Shown here in pieces: positions 27,101 through 35,866 of a stretch of DNA of 64,000 nt (positions are counted from its first letter, which is position 1; the number at the start of each line of letters is the position of its first letter). Source of the stretch: an uncultured Bacteroidota bacterium. GTDB lineage: Bacteria > Bacteroidota > Bacteroidia > UKL13-3. The stretch is from assembly GCA_903910445.1 (NCBI GenBank), contig CAIVZR010000002.1, positions 1 to 64,000 on the forward strand, in the 5' to 3' direction. Below the pieces are notes generated by a model. The model was not told the DNA's origin and made no database searches. It saw only the letters and a program-made list of their open reading frames with translations. A program made the position numbers and the translations under genes.

Positions 27101-27873
27101 TAATACAGGCAAAAAATGAACTCAAACGTCAAAACTCAGATGTGGCATATAATAGATATGGTAATTCTTCCCAAAGCACTCTTTATTACTATTTACAAAT
27201 ACTCCAGCCATATTATACATCAAATGAAGAAATAAAAACATTTATGAACAAGTGTCTTATTTCTCGTGACTTAGAATTGAGAACTAAAATTGCATGTATG
27301 CTATTGTATCACAAAATAGAAGTAAATGATTCGATTTGGGAATCAATTGCAAAAAATGATGCCTGTCGGTATTACCTGATCTCTGCATTGTTAAATATCG
27401 GACATATAGAAAAACTACCCGTTTCATATCGTTCTCAAGAACAATATGCAAGGGCCATTGCCACACATCAAGTAGTAACAAATAAGAGTAAGTATAAGTC
27501 GGAGGATTTGGTTTATTTGGATAAACGAAAAGTATACTTCCACCAACAGTGGGGTTATGTTTACCTTTTTAAATATCAACGAACCATTGGATATGATGTA
27601 GAGCCTGCAAGTGATCAGAAAGAATGGAACTTTTGTTTGAGTGGTCTACAACCTTTGGATTCAACAAAAGCAGCTATGAATAGTAAGCTTGCAACCTATA
27701 CAAAAGAAACTATCAGTGAGTCGAAAACGATTACTGAGCAATTTGATGCCCTACTATTTAACTTAATTAACTCTAGAAGGCATACTAAATATTATAAGGG
27801 ATATTCGGATGAGGATAGTTATTCGGGTTATAATGATTATGCTTCTCCTCCCGAACCTGTTGAAGAAAATTAA
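24190..27873 (+). CDS. Very large exported protein with degenerate TraB/GumN-like N-terminus
   Basis: 1227 residues with signal peptide (LLPLLYFVKGNAQ). The first 310 residues resemble the TraB/GumN fold: SPSYIMGTVTLANK near residue 40, then VATEFDM, and a closing segment GMLKVLRKMGYKVKAVKM near 300. The two family histidines are absent (GTVTL where GT(I/V)HL is usual; NYFSL where GxxHL is usual), so a metalloprotease-type activity is doubtful. The remaining 900 residues are not recognised. The middle is beta-rich and repetitive; the section from about 790 is helical and may hold HEAT-like repeats. It overlaps the convergent pdxA by 4 nt. Function unknown; location beyond the inner membrane. 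Confidence 0.7.
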   Translation: MNKFLKLVAIILLPLLYFVKGNAQNNNGLLFEITGNGIKSPSYIMGTVTLANKNKFLIDESVLKYIDKCDLVATEFDMVNGIPNLVDSIGLNEYTSQVFTRLNYLQTNDIYLPTFGPGDNASQMLFALFKIGGSSLKQMEGQYLTRLGLSSDAYKTIWPNYHVMQYAIKSKKQYIGLQSIDSVLFYYLKYLSDNKNLLETLSNDFKNIKPNQEQDITKLIGEWIASGKADLLYKQLKTLKNGTDTIMLKILNLRNVRICELLDTHMKNQSVFAAVNYFSLTNPDGMLKVLRKMGYKVKAVKMKSDAENTFSKIKEMPYETKLNFVSSDDGLLKFQFPGRAQSIKIGPYASIWIHYDVINNTFYSVGRFTHINAFKGHTRAYLLSKIDSLIYEEIPGTIIKKEKIEGNYFTGYDITSVNRNDDYTRSRFYITDNEIIILKCDGEKKYAISQNVSMYFDGFHLNEDLLKEKNSDTSIETEYFTALAPGIVHALTENGVYYSYHESFNSAKNIDIIYAKSSYQSFDFLDEDTFILNSIILSATKSLKLTEIRKKLENNRVTFDYKDEIGRYYTFRAIKSGIHFYLISASYPDSNKLTIAPYLESFKPLNNNKYPDFKLINDTTIHAEVQTFSAANEIVSSRLMQLIFKIASVKRGRYEEQNTSATHSFSCRSTGEFIGVTYTPYDPYYYIKDSITFWDNLITNKSGGYEFNVSRKKYEYKNGIHQLSFLFTDTNTSFAAKYLFVLKGRALYIITTTLDTTLAESPFVSTFYNTFKPTDTSNSSSLFVSRCDEYLKAMLSTDSVTFSEAILTNTSFTFDAGYLRKLISMLDSIPAIRSSEEKESIMQQIIYLIGEINDSTSTNYLYKRYLESGDTAEKQLQFLNVLVNQKTSYSYKIAGSLLNSNPPAINTNYQLSYIFQQLKDSLKLTATIAPDLFSLLSIEDYKDETIQLLGMLVDSGYLKPEEYNSLLPELIIQAKNELKRQNSDVAYNRYGNSSQSTLYYYLQILQPYYTSNEEIKTFMNKCLISRDLELRTKIACMLLYHKIEVNDSIWESIAKNDACRYYLISALLNIGHIEKLPVSYRSQEQYARAIATHQVVTNKSKYKSEDLVYLDKRKVYFHQQWGYVYLFKYQRTIGYDVEPASDQKEWNFCLSGLQPLDSTKAAMNSKLATYTKETISESKTITEQFDALLFNLINSRRHTKYYKGYSDEDSYSGYNDYASPPEPVEEN

Positions 27874-28928
27874 TCTTTCACAAAATCCATTCTAAATTTT
27901 TCGCGTCTAAATTGCGACATTGGTAGCGGATTGGCATTGTTTTCTTGCTCATCATTTCGTGTACGGAATACATCGATAGCAGTATAAACTGCATTTCTAA
28001 AACTAGTTTCATCGGCCACCCCTTTTCCAGCTATATTGAAGGCAGTTCCATGATCGGGGCTCGTGCGTATAACTGGTAAGGCAGCTGTATAATTAACACC
28101 ACTTTCAAATGCCATCGATTTAAAAGGAATCAATCCTTGATCGTGATACATTGCTAAAACTACATCAAATTGCTTAAATGTTTTTGTTCCAAAAAACCCA
28201 TCGGCACTGTAACATCCATAAACAACTATTTTTTCATCCTTAGCCTTTTGAATGGCCGGAAGAATAATTGTTAGTTCTTCTTTACCAATGGCTCCTTTAT
28301 CACCTGCATGAGGGTTTAAACCCAGTACAGCAATTTTAGGATTAGAAATACCGAAATCGTTTTTAAGGGTTTGATGAATGGTTTTTATTTTATCATAAAC
28401 CTTTTGAATGCTTAAGTGTTGACCAATTTCAGTAACTGGAATATGCTCAGTAACCAAGGCAACCTTCAATTCTTCACTTAATAGCATCATGGCATATTTT
28501 TCTACACCAAATATTTTTGCAATATATCCAGTATGACCTGTGAAACCTTCCAGTGGGATATTACCTTTACTCAATGGTGCGGTAACCAGGGCATCTAATT
28601 TACCATCTTTCAAATCAGCAACTGCTGCCTGCAAAGAAAGCAGTGCATATTTACCTCCAGTTTCATTTTCTTCTCCAAATTTCACCTCAACATCTTCATC
28701 CCAGGTGTAAACCATATTTACCTTACGTGGCAAGGCTTGCTCCGCACTTTTAATTCCATTATAATTAAACTCATTAAGATTAAGTGCCTTTTTATGAAAG
28801 CCCAAGGTTTTGCTACCACAATAAATGATGGGAGTACAAAGTTCTGCAATAGCAGGATTACTAAAGGTTTTTAAAATTACCTCTAAACCTATTCCGTTGA
28901 TATCGCCTACACTGATGCCTATATTCAT
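27870..28928 (-). CDS. pdxA: 4-hydroxythreonine-4-phosphate dehydrogenase
   Basis: Oxidises 4-phosphohydroxy-L-threonine in the DXP-dependent pyridoxal phosphate pathway. 352 residues. Visible: GDINGIGLEV at 8-17, substrate-site His132 (GHTGY), and the metal-binding histidines His162 (TEHIPV), His207 (NPHAGD) and His262 (MYHDQG). The pathway also uses the product of dxs, which lies 0.6 kb upstream on the same strand, so the two are a meaningful neighbourhood. A -7 element lies just upstream of the start. Confidence 0.96.
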   Translation of the reverse strand: MNIGISVGDINGIGLEVILKTFSNPAIAELCTPIIYCGSKTLGFHKKALNLNEFNYNGIKSAEQALPRKVNMVYTWDEDVEVKFGEENETGGKYALLSLQAAVADLKDGKLDALVTAPLSKGNIPLEGFTGHTGYIAKIFGVEKYAMMLLSEELKVALVTEHIPVTEIGQHLSIQKVYDKIKTIHQTLKNDFGISNPKIAVLGLNPHAGDKGAIGKEELTIILPAIQKAKDEKIVVYGCYSADGFFGTKTFKQFDVVLAMYHDQGLIPFKSMAFESGVNYTAALPVIRTSPDHGTAFNIAGKGVADETSFRNAVYTAIDVFRTRNDEQENNANPLPMSQFRREKFRMDFVKD

Positions 28929-28933
28929 ACTTG

Positions 28934-28941
28934 CAAAAATA
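28934..28941 (-). promoter_or_regulatory. -7 promoter element of pdxA
   Basis: TATTTTTG on the minus strand matches TAnnTTTG and begins 6 nt from the pdxA ATG, so the transcript would be nearly leaderless. No clear -33 TTTG is visible. Confidence 0.4.
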
Positions 28942-28994
28942 AGGTTTGCGGATTACAATATGAGTTAATGCTTAAAATGAGTTTAAACTGCGAT

Positions 28995-29453
28995 TTATAC
29001 TCCAAATTGGGAAAGATGGTGATTCAAATGCTTATAGAACATATTGTTCCATTCGGGAATAGTTAAAGTACCAAAAGAATGTGATTCCTTATTATTAAAA
29101 TAAGATTCTCCCATGGATTGTGTTTTTTGAATAAATGCGATTAGACGATGTTTTTCCTCTTCAAAATTCCTTGAATCTTTGATAAGAAATGCAGGGGCTG
29201 TTCGGCTATTGGTTTTATAGGGTGCCTCATTCACTACCGTAGGCTTAACCATCTTCTTTAAAATAAATCTCAAGAACGCGTTGGGTTTCGCGTGTTTTTC
29301 CTCATAAAGCATTTCATAGGTAACACTACAATGAGCAAGCATTTGAGCAACTGTCATAGTACCCCATTGGGCTTGTGTTTCAGGTGTTAAAGAGTTTATT
29401 CTTTGAATGAATGAACTGGTTACCTCTTGAGTAAATATATTAGGTAATGCCAT
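28995..29453 (-). CDS. DUF1569 (DinB-like) protein
   Basis: 152 residues. The pattern matches DUF1569: RINSLTPETQAQWGTMTVAQMLAHCS at the start, and the end motif FGTLTIPEWNNMFYKHLNHHLSQFGV-like segment (positions about 127-152) with the histidines that can bind a metal in DinB-fold proteins. The family is a four-helix bundle of unknown activity, thought to be metal-dependent and cytoplasmic. It lies between dxs and pdxA on the same strand with gaps of 50-70 nt. Confidence 0.85.
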   Translation of the reverse strand: MALPNIFTQEVTSSFIQRINSLTPETQAQWGTMTVAQMLAHCSVTYEMLYEEKHAKPNAFLRFILKKMVKPTVVNEAPYKTNSRTAPAFLIKDSRNFEEEKHRLIAFIQKTQSMGESYFNNKESHSFGTLTIPEWNNMFYKHLNHHLSQFGV

Positions 29454-29506
29454 AATTATTTTGGTAGATGAATTAAAAATTTAAGAAATGTGTGAGTTGT
29501 AAAATA

Positions 29507-31459
29507 CTAACTAAGATGCGCAGAAGATACATTTGGGTGCGTCTGAATTTCGGATGCCAATGACTTTTTTATGGCTTCTTCTATAGCTTGATAATCATAT
29601 CCACATTCGCTCCATAATTGAGGTTGTTCGCCATGTTCAACGATTCTATCAGGAATACCTAATCGAGTAACCTCTGCATGATATTGATGGTCGGCCATAA
29701 ATTCCAGGATAGCGGATCCGAATCCCCCATCCAAACAACCATCTTCAACAGTAATAATTTTCGAATAGCTGCTGAAAATTTCATGTAATAAATTCTGATC
29801 AAGTGGTTTAGCAAAACGCAAATCATAATGACCCGGGGTAATTCCTTCTTTCTCTAGGTTTGTGATTGCTTTCACTGCTTCATTTCCAATATGGCCTAAG
29901 CTTAGCACAGCGATTTCTTTCCCTTTCTTAATAGTTCTACCAGTTCCTACCTTTAAGAGTTGAAGTGGTGTCTTCCATTCGGGCATAACACCATTTCCAC
30001 GAGGGTAACGAATAACAAATGGCAAACTATTGCTTTCGTCTTGTGCGGTAAACATTAAGTTGCGGAGTTCTTCTTCATTCATCGGTGCACTTACAATCAT
30101 ATTTGGTATGCAACGCATGTAGGCAATATCATATGCTCCGTGATGGGTTGGACCATCGGCTCCTGCAACTCCAGCACGATCTAAACAAAAAACAACTTTT
30201 AGTTTTTGAATTGCTACATCATGTACAACTTGGTCGAAAGCACGTTGCATAAATGATGAGTAGATATTGCAAAATGGCACCAATCCTTGAGTAGCTAATC
30301 CGGCTGAGAATGTTACGGCATGTTGTTCGGCAATACCTACATCAAAAGCCCGATCAGGCATCGCTTTCATCATGATATTTAAAGAAGAACCACTCGGCAT
30401 TGCCGGAGTAATTCCCATGATTTTTTTATTCTTTTCGGCAAGTTCAACCAAGGTATTTCCAAAAACATCTTGATATTTTGGCGGTTGAGGTGAAGTGTAT
30501 TTTTTCTTGACAATTTCACCTGTTACCTTATCAAATAAACCTGGAGAATGCCAGAGCGTTTGATCCTGTTCGGCTAATGCGTACCCTTTGCCTTTAACTG
30601 TATTTATGTGCAATAATTTGGGACCTGGTATATTCTTTAAATCTTTTAATACTGCCACCAAGTGTGATACATCGTGGCCATCAATTGGACCGAAATATCT
30701 AAAACGCAGCGCCTCAAATAAATTGCTTTGTTTAATAAGCGTTGATTTTAATGAAGACTGGATTTTAGAGGCGATATCTTGGGCTGTTTTACCACCTAAG
30801 TTTTTAAGTGCACCTAATAAATTCCAAACGTCATCTTTCACCTTATTATAGGTTGGAGATGTAGTAATATCAGTTAAATATTCTTTTAAAGCTCCAACAT
30901 TGGGGTCAATACTCATGCAATTGTCATTCAAAATCACAAGTAGATTGGATTTCTCAATCCCAGCATGATTCAATGCTTCAAACGCCAATCCGGCTGTCAT
31001 GGCACCATCACCAATAACTGCAATGTGTTGCTTATCTTTCTCACCCTTATAATGACTTGCAACAGCCATTCCTAATGCTGCTGAAATAGATGTACTACTA
31101 TGTCCCACGCCAAAAGCATCATATTCGCTTTCCGATCGTTTCGGAAAACCACTTAATCCGTTATAAACTCGATTGGTATAAAAGGATTCTCTTCTGCCTG
31201 TTAAGATTTTATGGCCGTAAGCTTGATGGCCTACATCCCACACCAATTGATCATAGGGCGTATTAAATACATAATGAAGTGCTACTGATAGCTCAACCAC
31301 ACCAAGGCTTGCACCAAAATGTCCTCCATAAACAGATACCACATCAATAATATACTGACGTAATTCCTGACTAATTTTTACCAAATCCTCCTCCTTGAAT
31401 TTCTTCAAATCGTCAGGAGAGTTTATTTGACTTAATAATTTACCGGCTTGAATATCCAT
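29507..31459 (-). CDS. dxs: 1-deoxy-D-xylulose-5-phosphate synthase
   Basis: Condenses pyruvate and glyceraldehyde 3-phosphate to DXP for isoprenoids (including the menaquinone side chain), thiamine and pyridoxal phosphate. 650 residues, usual size. The thiamine diphosphate motif starts GDGAMTAG at 150-157 and ends near NDN178-180. VGHSSTSISAALG, GYALAEQ, and the transketolase pyrimidine domain GIAEQHAVTFSAGLA are present, as is DRAGVAGADGPTHHG. It starts a same-strand group with the DUF1569 gene and pdxA. Confidence 0.97.
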   Translation of the reverse strand: MDIQAGKLLSQINSPDDLKKFKEEDLVKISQELRQYIIDVVSVYGGHFGASLGVVELSVALHYVFNTPYDQLVWDVGHQAYGHKILTGRRESFYTNRVYNGLSGFPKRSESEYDAFGVGHSSTSISAALGMAVASHYKGEKDKQHIAVIGDGAMTAGLAFEALNHAGIEKSNLLVILNDNCMSIDPNVGALKEYLTDITTSPTYNKVKDDVWNLLGALKNLGGKTAQDIASKIQSSLKSTLIKQSNLFEALRFRYFGPIDGHDVSHLVAVLKDLKNIPGPKLLHINTVKGKGYALAEQDQTLWHSPGLFDKVTGEIVKKKYTSPQPPKYQDVFGNTLVELAEKNKKIMGITPAMPSGSSLNIMMKAMPDRAFDVGIAEQHAVTFSAGLATQGLVPFCNIYSSFMQRAFDQVVHDVAIQKLKVVFCLDRAGVAGADGPTHHGAYDIAYMRCIPNMIVSAPMNEEELRNLMFTAQDESNSLPFVIRYPRGNGVMPEWKTPLQLLKVGTGRTIKKGKEIAVLSLGHIGNEAVKAITNLEKEGITPGHYDLRFAKPLDQNLLHEIFSSYSKIITVEDGCLDGGFGSAILEFMADHQYHAEVTRLGIPDRIVEHGEQPQLWSECGYDYQAIEEAIKKSLASEIQTHPNVSSAHLS

Positions 31460-31764
31460 GGCTTCAAAAAACGTGTAAATTTACTATAATTTTTGTTACA
31501 TCAAATGCTGATTTTTAAGATAGAATTAAATGACGGTATAGATGAAATTATAGTTTCAGGTTTTATTCTAAAAAATGAGTAATTAACTTCAGTATATATA
31601 AGAACCTATTCAGTTTGCATTCGCTTCCATTCCTTATGGAATATGACATTCATCAGATTTTGTTTTAAAACCCCTCGTCGTTGTTGACTTTAAATTGGGT
31701 CAATAATTTATTTATTTTGGTTTTTTGTTTTTCCCTCTATATTTGCTTCAAATAAAAAAAGTCT
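31460..31764. other. Divergent intergenic region upstream of the nuo operon
   Basis: About 305 nt between dxs (minus) and nuoA (plus). It holds the nuo promoter at its right end and a small inverted repeat (ATTCC 31629-31633 / GGAAT 31638-31642, loop TTAT). No open frame of note and no recognised riboswitch or repeat were seen. The length leaves room for regulator binding sites. Confidence 0.5.
31716..31745 (+). promoter_or_regulatory. Promoter of the nuo operon
   Basis: TTTG at 31716-31719 and TATATTTG at 31738-31745, 18 nt apart, match the Bacteroidota -33/-7 consensus exactly. The predicted start is near 31752, leaving a leader of only about 13 nt before the nuoA ATG at 31765. Confidence 0.75.
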
Positions 31765-32115
31765 ATGGGCGCTTCTTCTCTGATAGTATTGGCAATGGCT
31801 GCAATCGCATTTGCGTTAGGTGGTATATCCATTGCTAAAATATTTGTGAAAGGGTCGATAAATCCTCAAAAAGGCCAAGCCTATGAGAGCGGAATCAAAT
31901 CTTCTGGTACTGCTTGGTCGCAATTTAGCGTGGGATATTACCTCTTTGCACTGATTTTTTTGATTTTTGATGTAGAGCTTGTTTTCATCTATCCTTGGGC
32001 AGTAGTGGTAAAACAAGTCGGTATTGCTGCCTTAATAGAAATTATCATCTTTGTTTCAATCCTGTTTTTAGGATTTTTATACGCACATAAAAAAGGAGCT
32101 TTAAAATGGATGTAA
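31765..32115 (+). CDS. nuoA: NADH-quinone oxidoreductase subunit A
   Basis: Small membrane subunit of complex I near the quinone-binding junction. 116 residues with three membrane helices and the family signature [11 protein letters not shown] (here preceded by PQKG) followed by [27 protein letters not shown]. First gene of the operon; it overlaps nuoB by 10 nt. Confidence 0.95.
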   Translation: MGASSLIVLAMAAIAFALGGISIAKIFVKGSINPQKGQAYESGIKSSGTAWSQFSVGYYLFALIFLIFDVELVFIYPWAVVVKQVGIAALIEIIIFVSILFLGFLYAHKKGALKWM

Positions 32116-32648
32116 ATACAACTGATAAATCCGCGGCATTTCCGGGTTTGGTGCATGACACCCCAGGAGGCGGAATAGTGCTAAGTAAATTAGATGATGT
32201 GATAAATTGGGCCCGTTCTAATTCATTATGGCCTTTAACCTTTGCTACTAGCTGTTGTGGAATAGAAATGATGTCGGTTGCTTCCGCCAAATACGATTTT
32301 TCTCGTTTTGGATTTGAAGTTGCACGCGCTACACCCCGTCAAGCCGACGTAATTATTATAGCAGGAACCATCGTTAATAAAATGGCTCCTGTATTAAAAC
32401 GTTTATATGATCAAATGGCCGACCCTAAGTATGTAATTGCAATGGGTGCTTGCGCTATCAGCGGCGGTCCGTTTTTTTATAATACCTACTCGGTTGTAAA
32501 AGGGGCCGATCACGTAATTCCGGTAGATGTGTACATCGCGGGTTGCCCACCTCGCCCTGAAGCGCTTTTACATGCGTTGATATCGCTACAAGAGAAAATT
32601 AAAAGTGGTGCTACACGTGAACAAATAAAAATAGGTGAAGTGAAATAA
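32106..32648 (+). CDS. nuoB: NADH-quinone oxidoreductase subunit B
   Basis: Carries the terminal iron-sulfur cluster N2 of complex I, which hands electrons to quinone. 180 residues. All four cluster ligands are visible: the tandem Cys50-Cys51 (TSCCGIEMM), Cys116 ([10 protein letters not shown]) and Cys147 ([11 protein letters not shown]). The start overlaps nuoA, indicating coupled translation. Confidence 0.97.
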   Translation: MDVNTTDKSAAFPGLVHDTPGGGIVLSKLDDVINWARSNSLWPLTFATSCCGIEMMSVASAKYDFSRFGFEVARATPRQADVIIIAGTIVNKMAPVLKRLYDQMADPKYVIAMGACAISGGPFFYNTYSVVKGADHVIPVDVYIAGCPPRPEALLHALISLQEKIKSGATREQIKIGEVK

Positions 32649-32669
32649 CCGATCGAACTATACAAATTC

Positions 32670-33125
32670 ATGAATAACGAAGAATTAAAATTAAAGTTGT
32701 CTGAACAGTACCCTACTGCTACTTTCGAAGAAGGTGGTGAATGGGTAAATATGTTTCTTGAACCTGCTTCATTCATAACATCGGCACTTGAATTAAAGAA
32801 CCATCCCGATTTCCATTTTGATTATCTTTTTTGTTTAACCTGTGTGGATTGGAAAACTCATTTAAATATGGTTTACCATCTTACTTCTACCAAACATCGA
32901 CATGCGATGGTATTGAAAGTTAAGCTTGATTGCAACAAACCGGAAATTGAAACCGTATGTAATATTTGGAGAACTGCCGAATTTCATGAAAGAGAAGTAT
33001 ATGAATTGTTTGGAGTGAATTTTTTAAATCACCCCGACTTAAGAAAACTCCTACTTACTGATGACTTTGTTGGATTCCCATTACGTAAGGATTTTGAAGA
33101 CCCTATTAATATGATCAGATTATAA
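32670..33125 (+). CDS. nuoC: NADH-quinone oxidoreductase subunit C
   Basis: Peripheral-arm structural subunit of complex I (30-kDa family). 151 residues, short for the family, which is usual in Bacteroidota with separate nuoC and nuoD. The signature is clear near the C-terminus: FHEREVYELFGVNF, then NHPDLRKLLL and GFPLRKDFEDP. One base separates it from nuoD. Confidence 0.94.
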   Translation: MNNEELKLKLSEQYPTATFEEGGEWVNMFLEPASFITSALELKNHPDFHFDYLFCLTCVDWKTHLNMVYHLTSTKHRHAMVLKVKLDCNKPEIETVCNIWRTAEFHEREVYELFGVNFLNHPDLRKLLLTDDFVGFPLRKDFEDPINMIRL

Positions 33126-33126
33126 A

Positions 33127-34242
33127 ATGTTTGAAGAGTTAGGAACCACTGCAGAAGGCGATATGCTAATTAATATCGGACCACAACATCCCGCAACACA
33201 TGGGGTATTGCATCTGGTAATGACCCTTAACGGTGAAACCATTAAAAAAACTGAGCCGCATCTGGGTTATATACACCGTTCCATTGAAAAAATGTGTGAG
33301 AGTTTAACCTATCGTCAGTTCGTTTATGTAACGAGCCGAATGGATTATCTTTCTTCTCATATTAATAATCATGGTTGCTCCTTAGCTGTTGAAAAAGCAA
33401 TGCAAATTGAAGTGCCAGAGCGCGCTCAGGTAATTCGTGTTATCATGGATGAGCTTACCCGTATTGCTTCTCATGAATTGTGGTGGGGTGCCATGGCAAT
33501 GGATTTGGGGGCCTTCACTCCTTTCTTTTACTCTTTCCGCGAACGCGAAACAATTACCGATATCATGGAAGAAACTTGCGGTGCTCGTTTAACCATGAAT
33601 TATATATGTCCAGGAGGTGTAATGATGGATTTACACCCCGATTTTCAAAAGCGAGTTAAATCATTCATTTCATTGTTCAAATCAAAATTTGACGAGTACA
33701 ATGAATTGGTTACGGGTAATATCATTTTCCAAAACCGAATGAAAGGGGTTGGTGTTTTATCAAAAGAAGATGCCATTTCATATGGATGTACCGGCCCAAC
33801 TGCAAGGGGAAGTGGCGTTTCATCAGATATTAGAAAACTCTATCCATACGAAGTTTATTCAAAAGTGCAATTCGATGAGGTGCTAGAAACGGGAGGCGAT
33901 TCTTTTTCGAGGTATATGGTTCGAATCAATGAAATGCTGCAATCGATTAAAATTATTGAGCAACTTATAGATAATATTCCTGAAGGTGAATTTCAAGCAA
34001 AAACAAAGGCGGTATTGAAATTACCGAAAGGTGAATTTTATCAACGCGTTGAAACCGCTCGAGGCGAATTGGGAATTTATATTGTTAGTGAAGGAGGAAC
34101 AACACCACACCGTATAAAGTTTCGTTCTCCAGGATTCTCAAATTTATCGGCCCTTGGGCATATGGTTAAGGGTAGTAAAATTGGCGACTTGGTAGCCACC
34201 ATGGGTACCTTGGATTTGGTAATTCCTGATATCGATAGATAG
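33127..34242 (+). CDS. nuoD: NADH-quinone oxidoreductase subunit D
   Basis: 49-kDa subunit that shapes the quinone site of complex I. 371 residues. Visible: NIGPQHPATHGVLHL at 16-30 (quinone-site His and its loop), EPHLGYIHRSIEKM, and the closing DLVATMGTLDLVIPDIDR. The hydrogenase-type cysteines are absent, as normal for NuoD. The next gene is nuoH, 24 nt on; the usual nuoE, nuoF and nuoG genes are missing between them. Confidence 0.96.
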   Translation: MFEELGTTAEGDMLINIGPQHPATHGVLHLVMTLNGETIKKTEPHLGYIHRSIEKMCESLTYRQFVYVTSRMDYLSSHINNHGCSLAVEKAMQIEVPERAQVIRVIMDELTRIASHELWWGAMAMDLGAFTPFFYSFRERETITDIMEETCGARLTMNYICPGGVMMDLHPDFQKRVKSFISLFKSKFDEYNELVTGNIIFQNRMKGVGVLSKEDAISYGCTGPTARGSGVSSDIRKLYPYEVYSKVQFDEVLETGGDSFSRYMVRINEMLQSIKIIEQLIDNIPEGEFQAKTKAVLKLPKGEFYQRVETARGELGIYIVSEGGTTPHRIKFRSPGFSNLSALGHMVKGSKIGDLVATMGTLDLVIPDIDR

Positions 34243-34266
34243 TAGTAAAGATTAACTCAGAACAAG

Positions 34267-35343
34267 ATGTTAAGTTTAGAAAATATAACGAACGCAGTAC
34301 ACGAATGGCTAAATGCAACACTCAATCCAAACTTGGCATTGCTGAGTGAATTTTTGATTGTTGGGGTATTGGCCATCGCTCTATTTGCGGTACTTGGATT
34401 AAGTTTGGTTTTGATGGAACGTAAGGTTGCCGCCTTCATTCAAATTCGATTAGGGCCCAACCGTGTAGGTCCTTTCGGGATGTTTCAAACAGTAGCCGAT
34501 ACTTTAAAGCTAATCATGAAAGAAGGATTAACACCCGATGGTGCTGATAAGTTTCTATTCAATTTGGCTCCTTATATCGTAATGATTGCAGCCATGATGT
34601 TGCTTGCTCCTATTGCCTTTGCCAAAGGTTTTCAAATTTGGGATATTAATATTGGGGTCTTGTTTTTAACCGCTGTTTCCTCAATTTCTGTTATAGGTAT
34701 ATTGATGGCAGGATGGGCGAGTAATAATAAATATTCATTGCTTGGTGCCATGAGAAGTGGAGCCCAAATTGTTAGTTATGAATTATCTGCAGGGTTATCA
34801 ATAATCACCATTGTAATCTTAACAGGCAGTTTGCAAATTTCAGATATCATTAACGCCCAAGCCAATGGATGGTGGATTTTCAAAGGGCATATACCCGTGT
34901 TAATTTCCTTTGTGATTTTTATTATCGCTGTTACTGCAGAAACCAATCGTGCTCCATTCGACTTGGCTGAAGCGGAGTCGGAATTAACCGCCGGATTTCA
35001 TACAGAATATTCGGGAATGAAGTTCGCTTTATTCTTCTTGGCCGAATACATTAATATTTTTATTGCTTGTGCCATTGGTGCTACATTGTTTTTAGGTGGT
35101 TGGATGCCATTTCATATAGGTCACTGGGAAGCCTTTAACCATATTATGGATTTTATCCCTTCCTCGTTTTGGTTTATTGGAAAGACCTTCTTCTTAATAT
35201 TTTTAATGATGTGGTTCCGTTGGACCTTCCCTCGACTTAGAATTGATCAGTTATTGAATTTAGAATGGAAGTATTTGTTACCCATAAGCTTGGTGAATTT
35301 ATTAGTAGTGGCATTGATGGCTGTGATGGGCTGGTATTTTTAG
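34267..35343 (+). CDS. nuoH: NADH-quinone oxidoreductase subunit H
   Basis: Membrane subunit that joins the peripheral arm to the proton-pumping arm and forms part of the quinone channel. 358 residues with about eight membrane helices. Signature segments: ERKVAAFIQIRLGPNRVGPFG near 50-70 and ETNRAPFDLAEAESELTAGFHTEYSGM-like loop near 220-245, plus RWTFPRLRIDQL near the end. It follows nuoD directly. Confidence 0.96.
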   Translation: MLSLENITNAVHEWLNATLNPNLALLSEFLIVGVLAIALFAVLGLSLVLMERKVAAFIQIRLGPNRVGPFGMFQTVADTLKLIMKEGLTPDGADKFLFNLAPYIVMIAAMMLLAPIAFAKGFQIWDINIGVLFLTAVSSISVIGILMAGWASNNKYSLLGAMRSGAQIVSYELSAGLSIITIVILTGSLQISDIINAQANGWWIFKGHIPVLISFVIFIIAVTAETNRAPFDLAEAESELTAGFHTEYSGMKFALFFLAEYINIFIACAIGATLFLGGWMPFHIGHWEAFNHIMDFIPSSFWFIGKTFFLIFLMMWFRWTFPRLRIDQLLNLEWKYLLPISLVNLLVVALMAVMGWYF

Positions 35344-35389
35344 TAGCATATAAAATCGCATCGGCGTAATTAAATAGTAAAAAAGAGAG

Positions 35390-35866
35390 ATGTTTATAAT
35401 AGATTATATAAAGGATATTTTCAAAGGTTTGAAATCTTTGCTTACTGGTATGAGAGTTACCGGCTATTATTTTACGCATCACAAAGAAATCATTACTGAG
35501 CAATATCCCGACAATCGCGCCACACTAAAAATGGCCGACCGCTTTAGAGGTGAAGTAGTAATGATTCATGATGAAAATAATGAACACGCTTGTACTGGTT
35601 GTTCAGCATGTGAGTTGGCTTGCCCTAATGGCACCATAAAAATCATCAATAAGTTTGAGCTGAATGCCGAAGGAAAAAAGAAGAAAGCCATCGATACTTT
35701 TATTTACCATTTAGAACTTTGTACCATGTGTAATTTATGTGTTGTGGCCTGCCCTACCGATACAATTAAAATGGAACCTAATTTCGAACATAGTGTTTAT
35801 GATCGAAGTAAGTTAACCAAAGTTTTAAATCGTCCGGGTTCAAAAATTAAAGCAGGAGTTGAATAA
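35390..35866 (+). CDS. nuoI: NADH-quinone oxidoreductase subunit I
   Basis: Ferredoxin-like subunit with clusters N6a and N6b. 158 residues. Both 4Fe-4S motifs are intact: Cys68, 71, 74, 78 (CTGCSACELAC) and Cys111, 114, 117, 121 (CTMCNLCVVAC). In a complex without NuoEFG this subunit would be the point where electrons enter from an outside donor. A purine-rich AAAAAGAGAG precedes the start. The stop overlaps the nuoJ start by 1 nt. Confidence 0.96.
   Translation: MFIIDYIKDIFKGLKSLLTGMRVTGYYFTHHKEIITEQYPDNRATLKMADRFRGEVVMIHDENNEHACTGCSACELACPNGTIKIINKFELNAEGKKKKAIDTFIYHLELCTMCNLCVVACPTDTIKMEPNFEHSVYDRSKLTKVLNRPGSKIKAGVE

Noticed and set aside
24190-27873. Fusion or frameshift artefact of two genes
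   Set aside because: The frame is open for 1227 codons with steady composition, and no internal start or stop suggests joined genes.
34242-34267. Possible missed nuoE/F/G genes between nuoD and nuoH
   Set aside because: Only 24 nt separate the genes, so no such gene or remnant is present here. Absence from the genome cannot be judged.
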